64,000 nucleotides of DNA from Ruegeria arenilitoris. Lineage in GTDB: Bacteria > Pseudomonadota > Alphaproteobacteria > Rhodobacterales > Rhodobacteraceae. The notes under the pieces were generated by a model. The model worked only from the letters and a program-made list of their open reading frames with translations, was not told the origin of the DNA and ran no database searches. Location: positions 186,001 to 250,000 of the forward strand of contig NZ_WQHX01000006.1 of NCBI RefSeq assembly GCF_013035425.1, in the 5' to 3' direction. Position 1 is the stretch's first letter; the number at the start of each line of letters is the position of its first letter. A program made the position numbers and the translations under genes. Shown here in pieces: positions 60,303-64,000 of the stretch.

Positions 60303-60955
60303 TGTCGCAGACAAGAAAAGAGCTTTTGGTCGACCCGCTTGTCGACAATAACCCGATCACATTACAGGTACTCGGCATCTGTTCGGCCTTGGCGGTGACC
60401 TCGTCGCTGCAAGTGTCAATGGTTATGGCGCTGGCCGTTATCTTTGTAACGTCGTTCTCATCCTTTTTCATTTCTTGCCTACGCAATCAGATACCCGGTT
60501 CAATCCGGATCATCGTGCAGATGGTGATCATTGCCTCGCTCGTGATTTTGGTGGATCAAATCCTCAAAGCATATGCTTTCGAGATTTCTAAGACCCTGTC
60601 GGTCTTCGTTGGCCTTATTATCACCAACTGCATTGTGATGGGCCGTGCCGAAGCTTTTGCAATGAAAAACCCACCTGTCGCGTCTTTCATCGACGGGATG
60701 GGAAACGGCATGGGCTATGGCCTGATCCTGCTGCTGGTGGGTTTCATCCGCGAATTGTTTGGGGCGGGGTCGCTATTTGGCATTACAATTTTGCAGACCG
60801 TGAATAACGGGGGCTGGTACGTGCCGAACGGCATGTTGCTTTTGCCGCCCTCCGCGTTTTTCATTATCGGGCTGATTATATGGGCTTTCCGAACCTGGAA
60901 ACCCAGCCAAGTCGAAGAGCGTGAATACAAAATTCAACAGGTAGAGGCGCACTGA
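60302..60955 (+). CDS. nqrD: Na+-translocating NADH:quinone reductase subunit D
   Basis: A membrane subunit of 217 residues with six hydrophobic segments. [28 protein letters not shown] at the start (read in two parts), [17 protein letters not shown] with the conserved Cys that helps hold the intramembrane iron-sulfur cluster, and [17 protein letters not shown] are typical. The start overlaps the nqrC stop (TGATG), and the stop overlaps nqrE in the same way. Confidence 0.96.
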   Translation: MSQTRKELLVDPLVDNNPITLQVLGICSALAVTSSLQVSMVMALAVIFVTSFSSFFISCLRNQIPGSIRIIVQMVIIASLVILVDQILKAYAFEISKTLSVFVGLIITNCIVMGRAEAFAMKNPPVASFIDGMGNGMGYGLILLLVGFIRELFGAGSLFGITILQTVNNGGWYVPNGMLLLPPSAFFIIGLIIWAFRTWKPSQVEEREYKIQQVEAH

Positions 60956-61563
60956 TGGAAGGGCTTATCTCATTGGCCGTAAAGGCCATCTTTGTTGAAA
61001 ACCTTGCGCTCAGCTTCTTTCTGGGTATGTGCACCTTTATCGCCGTTTCGAAGAAGATCTCGACTGCGCTCGGCTTGGGTATATCAGTGATGCTGGTTCA
61101 GGCCATTACAGTACCGACAAATAATCTGTTGCTGAATTATCTGCTGAAACCAGGCGCACTGGCATGGGCGGGGTTCCCGGATGTTGACCTAACTTTTCTT
61201 GGTTTGATTTCTTATATTGGCGTCATCGCGGCTATGGTGCAGATCCTAGAGATGATCCTCGATAAGTATTTTCCACCTCTGTACAACGCATTGGGTATTT
61301 TCCTGCCTTTGATTACCGTAAATTGCGCCATACTGGGCGGGTCTTTGTTCATGGTCGAGAGGGATTACAACTTCGCTGAAGCGGCAACTTACGGTCTCTC
61401 CTCGGGCTTTGGATGGGCTTTGGCCATCACGGCAATGGCCGGTGTCAGGGAAAAGCTGAAATATTCCGATATTCCTGACGGATTGCAGGGTCTGGGTATC
61501 ACCTTTATCACGGCGGGCTTGATGGCGATGGCTTTCATGTCCTTCTCAGGCGTGAAGCTTTAA
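60955..61563 (+). CDS. nqrE: Na+-translocating NADH:quinone reductase subunit E
   Basis: A membrane subunit of 202 residues, homologous to NqrD in inverted orientation; the two form the core that carries the iron-sulfur cluster. Marks are [58 protein letters not shown] with the conserved Cys, and [21 protein letters not shown]. It is followed by nqrF after ten bases with AAGGAGGGG as ribosome-binding site. Confidence 0.96.
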   Translation: MEGLISLAVKAIFVENLALSFFLGMCTFIAVSKKISTALGLGISVMLVQAITVPTNNLLLNYLLKPGALAWAGFPDVDLTFLGLISYIGVIAAMVQILEMILDKYFPPLYNALGIFLPLITVNCAILGGSLFMVERDYNFAEAATYGLSSGFGWALAITAMAGVREKLKYSDIPDGLQGLGITFITAGLMAMAFMSFSGVKL

Positions 61564-61573
61564 GGAGGGGCCG

Positions 61574-62794
61574 ATGGAAACGTTCAGCTTAGGCGTCATC
61601 CTATTTACCTTGATCGTTCTCGCGCTGGTCGCGGTCATCATGGCCGCGCGGTCGCGGTTGGTTTCGACCGGTAACGTGAACATCACCATCAACGGTGAAA
61701 AAACGATTTCGGTCCCTGCTGGTGGCAAGCTTTTGCAAACGCTGGCGGCAGAGAAGCTGTTTGTCCCGTCCGCTTGCGGGGGCGGTGGAACCTGCGCACA
61801 GTGCCGCGTGCGCATTCATTCGGGCGGCGGATCAATACTGCCGACTGAAGAGAGCCATATCACTAAGCGAGAGGCATCTTGTGGGGATCGGCTTTCCTGT
61901 CAGGTGGCAGTCAAGCAGGACATGGATATCGAAGTTCCGGAGGAGGTCTTTGGTGTCAAGAAGTGGGAATGTACCGTTCGTTCGAACGAAAACGTTGCGA
62001 CCTTTATCAAGGCCCTGACGCTGGACTTACCTGAAGGCGAGGATGTGAATTTCCGTGCTGGAGGCTACATTCAGATCGAGGCGCCAGCGCACCAGCTGGC
62101 GTATACCGATTTCGACGTTGAAGAGGAGTATCGCGAAGACTGGGACAAATTCAATTTGTGGCAATACAAGTCAGTGGTTGCCGAGCCGATTGAACGTGCT
62201 TACTCCATGGCCAACTATCCAGAAGAGAAGGGTATGATCATGCTCAACGTTCGGGTGGCTTCGCCGCCGCCGGGATCAGAGGGCATACCTGCGGGTCAGA
62301 TGTCGTCCTACATTTTCAACTTGAAACCAGGTGACAAAGTTACGATCTCCGGCCCTTTTGGTGAATTCTTCGCGCGCGATACAGAAAAGGAGATGGTCTT
62401 CATAGGCGGAGGTGCGGGTATGGCACCGATGCGCAGCCACATCTTTGATCAGCTCAAAAGATTGAAAACGAAACGAAAAATTAGTTTTTGGTATGGGGCC
62501 AGGTCCAAGCGAGAGATGTTCTTTGTCGAGGATTTCGACTCGCTCGCGGCGGAAAACGAAAACTTTGAATGGCATGTTGCCTTGTCTGATCCTCAGCCTG
62601 GAGATGATTGGGACGGCTACACAGGTTTTATCCATAACGTGTTGTTCGAAGAATACCTCAAGAACCATCCGGCGCCGGAAGATTGCGAATTCTACATGTG
62701 TGGACCACCGATCATGAACCAGTCTGTTATAAACATGCTGCTGGATCTTGGCGTGGACCGTGAAGACATCATGCTTGATGATTTTGGTGGCTGA
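61574..62794 (+). CDS. nqrF: Na+-translocating NADH:quinone reductase subunit F
   Basis: The electron-input subunit, 406 residues. One N-terminal membrane helix is followed by a 2Fe-2S domain with Cys in [16 protein letters not shown] and DRLSCQVAV, then a FAD domain ([20 protein letters not shown]) and an NADH domain ([31 protein letters not shown]). These take electrons from NADH through FAD to the cluster. The gene ends the operon and is followed by a strong terminator. Confidence 0.97.
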   Translation: METFSLGVILFTLIVLALVAVIMAARSRLVSTGNVNITINGEKTISVPAGGKLLQTLAAEKLFVPSACGGGGTCAQCRVRIHSGGGSILPTEESHITKREASCGDRLSCQVAVKQDMDIEVPEEVFGVKKWECTVRSNENVATFIKALTLDLPEGEDVNFRAGGYIQIEAPAHQLAYTDFDVEEEYREDWDKFNLWQYKSVVAEPIERAYSMANYPEEKGMIMLNVRVASPPPGSEGIPAGQMSSYIFNLKPGDKVTISGPFGEFFARDTEKEMVFIGGGAGMAPMRSHIFDQLKRLKTKRKISFWYGARSKREMFFVEDFDSLAAENENFEWHVALSDPQPGDDWDGYTGFIHNVLFEEYLKNHPAPEDCEFYMCGPPIMNQSVINMLLDLGVDREDIMLDDFGG

Positions 62795-62803
62795 TATGTC
62801 AAA

Positions 62804-62836
62804 AAACCGAAGTTTAATGCTTCGGTTTGTTTTGGT
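62804..62836 (+). terminator. Terminator of the nqr operon
   Basis: AAACCGAAG (62804-62812), loop TTTAATG, CTTCGGTTT (62820-62828), then GTTTTGG: a nine-pair stem 10 bases after the nqrF stop. It reads in the same way on both strands and is a convincing Rho-independent terminator. Confidence 0.88.
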
Positions 62837-63122
62837 GTGGCCAAGAAACTCAAATCGGCGAACTGTGAAAGCCTAAGCGTTGGGCGTCGCAATTCTACAA
62901 TCACGTTCCGAGTTTGAATCCTGCTTATTTGTATAGAATTCGTCGGCAGCTCAGATTTCCTTCGGGCACATTAAACAGGGAAGAAACGGAATTCAGCTTT
63001 CCGTCATCTGCGACTTGTGACCCCGCAGAGAGCTGACAGCAATAACTTGGAGCATGTTGCAACAAGTTCTGCTGGATTTCCGGATTGCTGCTCTTGGTCC
63101 AGCAGGGTAGGGAACAGAGCAG
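62837..63122. other. Intergenic region between nqrF and the phosphatase gene
   Basis: About 290 bases after the terminator with no gene-like frame. It probably holds the promoter for the phosphatase gene. No repeat or further hairpin was noticed. Confidence 0.5.
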
Positions 63123-63902
63123 ATGCTGAATGGTTGGATAAAAAATCTTTTCTCTGCGTCGCGCTCAGGAAAATCGGGCTCGGCGTTGTCAACGCTTGCC
63201 CCTGCAGAACGATTTTATGCCGTAGGGGATATCCATGGTCGTCTGGACTTGTTGCAACGGCTAATCGCTTCGCTCGATGCAGATTGCCCGCTCGTATTTG
63301 TCGGGGACTATATCGATAGAGGTGAGTGTAGCGCACAGGTATTACGCCACCTTTACCATCTATCCGGAGTCAAGGACCGCGAAGTGATTTGTCTTTTAGG
63401 AAATCATGAAGACATGTTGCTTCAGTTTCTAAAAAACCCAGAGGCAATGGCGCGAATGTGGTGGCACAATGGTGGCAGACAGACGCTAGCTTCCTTTGGC
63501 GTTGCCGATGAAACCGAGACCACGGACAGGTTGAATGAAATTGGCGAAGCGTTGCGGCGCGAGATGGGCCAACCGCTTTTGGAATGGATTCAGGACAGAC
63601 CGCTTACCTGGACCAGTGGAAACGTGACCGTTGTGCATGCCGCACTTGATCCACATCGATCCGTTGATAAGCAATCAAGAAAGGTTTGCCTGTGGGGGCA
63701 CCCGCAATTCCCTGGCCCGCGCCGCAAAGACGGACAGTGGATTGTGCACGGCCATACAATCGTGACTGATCCAACGGTCGAAAACCAAGTGATTTCAATT
63801 GACACCGGAGCCTTTGCGACCAACCACCTTACAGCGGCTGAAATATCCAGTGGACAGGTCCGTTTTTTGTCCACTGACAGAAATGGGGTTACTCAGTTGT
63901 GA
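63123..63902 (+). CDS. Calcineurin-like metallophosphatase (serine/threonine phosphatase type)
   Basis: A 259-residue phosphoesterase with two metal ions. The metal-binding motifs are all there: YAVGDIHGRLDLLQ (GDxHG), FVGDYIDRGEC (GDxxDRG), LLGNHEDMLLQ (GNHE) and VHGHTIV, in the order of the PPP/PrpA family. This text matches bacterial protein-serine/threonine phosphatases and diadenosine tetraphosphatase-like enzymes; the substrate cannot be told. A basic N-terminal 20 residues precede the domain. It stands apart from nqr, with a terminator and promoter gap between. Confidence 0.88.
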   Translation: MLNGWIKNLFSASRSGKSGSALSTLAPAERFYAVGDIHGRLDLLQRLIASLDADCPLVFVGDYIDRGECSAQVLRHLYHLSGVKDREVICLLGNHEDMLLQFLKNPEAMARMWWHNGGRQTLASFGVADETETTDRLNEIGEALRREMGQPLLEWIQDRPLTWTSGNVTVVHAALDPHRSVDKQSRKVCLWGHPQFPGPRRKDGQWIVHGHTIVTDPTVENQVISIDTGAFATNHLTAAEISSGQVRFLSTDRNGVTQL

Positions 63903-63926
63903 GAGCTTAATAATCCAAATACGGGT

Positions 63927-64000
63927 TTAGCCTACGATCATTTGTTTCATTCTAAGGGCCTCGTATTCCAGTTCTTTCAAACGGAAATGCACTACGTCGC
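63927..64000 (-). CDS. C-terminal end of a gene leaving the window
   Basis: On the minus strand an open frame enters from the right edge and ends at TAA (63927-63929). The visible 24 residues (VVHFRLKELEYEALRMKQM and a short tail) look helical and charged. It converges with the phosphatase gene, ending 24 bases from its stop. This is only a possible gene, as the visible part is too short for certainty. Confidence 0.35.
   Translation of the reverse strand, partial: DVVHFRLKELEYEALRMKQMIVG

Noticed and set aside
1-64000. CRISPR arrays, intact insertion sequences, rRNA genes
   Set aside because: No regular repeat-spacer pattern, transposase or rRNA sequence was seen on either strand.

Overview
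The window looks like a marine alphaproteobacterium of the Rhodobacterales (Roseobacter group). The evidence is a cupin DMSP-lyase-like gene, ectoine-hydrolase genes, a Na+-pumping NADH:quinone reductase, a fused Dpp-type ATPase, an alphaproteobacterial-style xylose operon with a single-domain XylG, and a plasmid module of the type known from Roseobacter extrachromosomal replicons (RepA/RepB-like parAB beside a DnaA-like replicase). GC content looks moderate, lower than in many relatives. All calls come from reading the sequence; no searches were run.

0-9.5 kb is a sugar region: a 5'-truncated aldose epimerase, a MauG-type dihaem peroxidase tail to tail with a CRTAC1/UnbV repeat protein, a ROK regulator, and the divergent operon xylF-xylH-xylG-xylA. 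A near-perfect palindrome sits between regulator and operon, and a stable hairpin lies between xylF and xylH. No xylulokinase gene is visible.

9.5-21.8 kb is a patchwork of small detoxification and metabolic genes with signs of decay. These include a VOC gene whose natural start is ATA, beside a beheaded HxlR regulator; a GNAT; an HxlR-controlled gstA/NTF2/tautomerase set with a repeated operator; an M20 amidohydrolase cut by one stop codon; a DsbA-like protein; a GabD-like dehydrogenase; a DMSP-lyase-like cupin; and a nitronate monooxygenase with a divergent LysR gene.

22-27 kb holds a replication and partition module: tyrosine recombinase, parB, parA, three matching parS-like palindromes, GGGGACA iterons beside an AT-rich tract, and a replicase ending in a DnaA domain-I-like segment. 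Either the window lies on a large extrachromosomal replicon or a plasmid has integrated; the tRNA-Pro, rRNA methyltransferase, urease and nqr genes further on fit a chromosome or chromid. 27-34 kb is a surface-polysaccharide cluster: ABC exporter, GT2 transferase, UDP-glucose dehydrogenase, and a large membrane-anchored protein with an uncharacterised N-terminal domain fused to an alginate-lyase domain.

34-43.8 kb is a peptide/opine-type ABC importer with two binding proteins, a glutathionyl-hydroquinone-reductase-like gene inside the operon, and a gamma-glutamyltransferase at the end. Together these suggest uptake and breakdown of glutathione or gamma-glutamyl peptides. 44-46.6 kb encodes a phosphonoacetaldehyde-dehydrogenase-like ALDH and an Ldh-family dehydrogenase. 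47-52.2 kb is the urease operon ureDA-(small ORF)-BCEFG. 52.4-54.6 kb encodes ectoine hydrolase and N-acetyl-diaminobutyrate deacetylase (doeAB). A flavohaemoprotein remnant and tRNA-Pro(CGG) follow, then a THUMP RNA methyltransferase, nqrABCDEF with a clear terminator, a calcineurin-like phosphatase, and the tail of a gene leaving the window.
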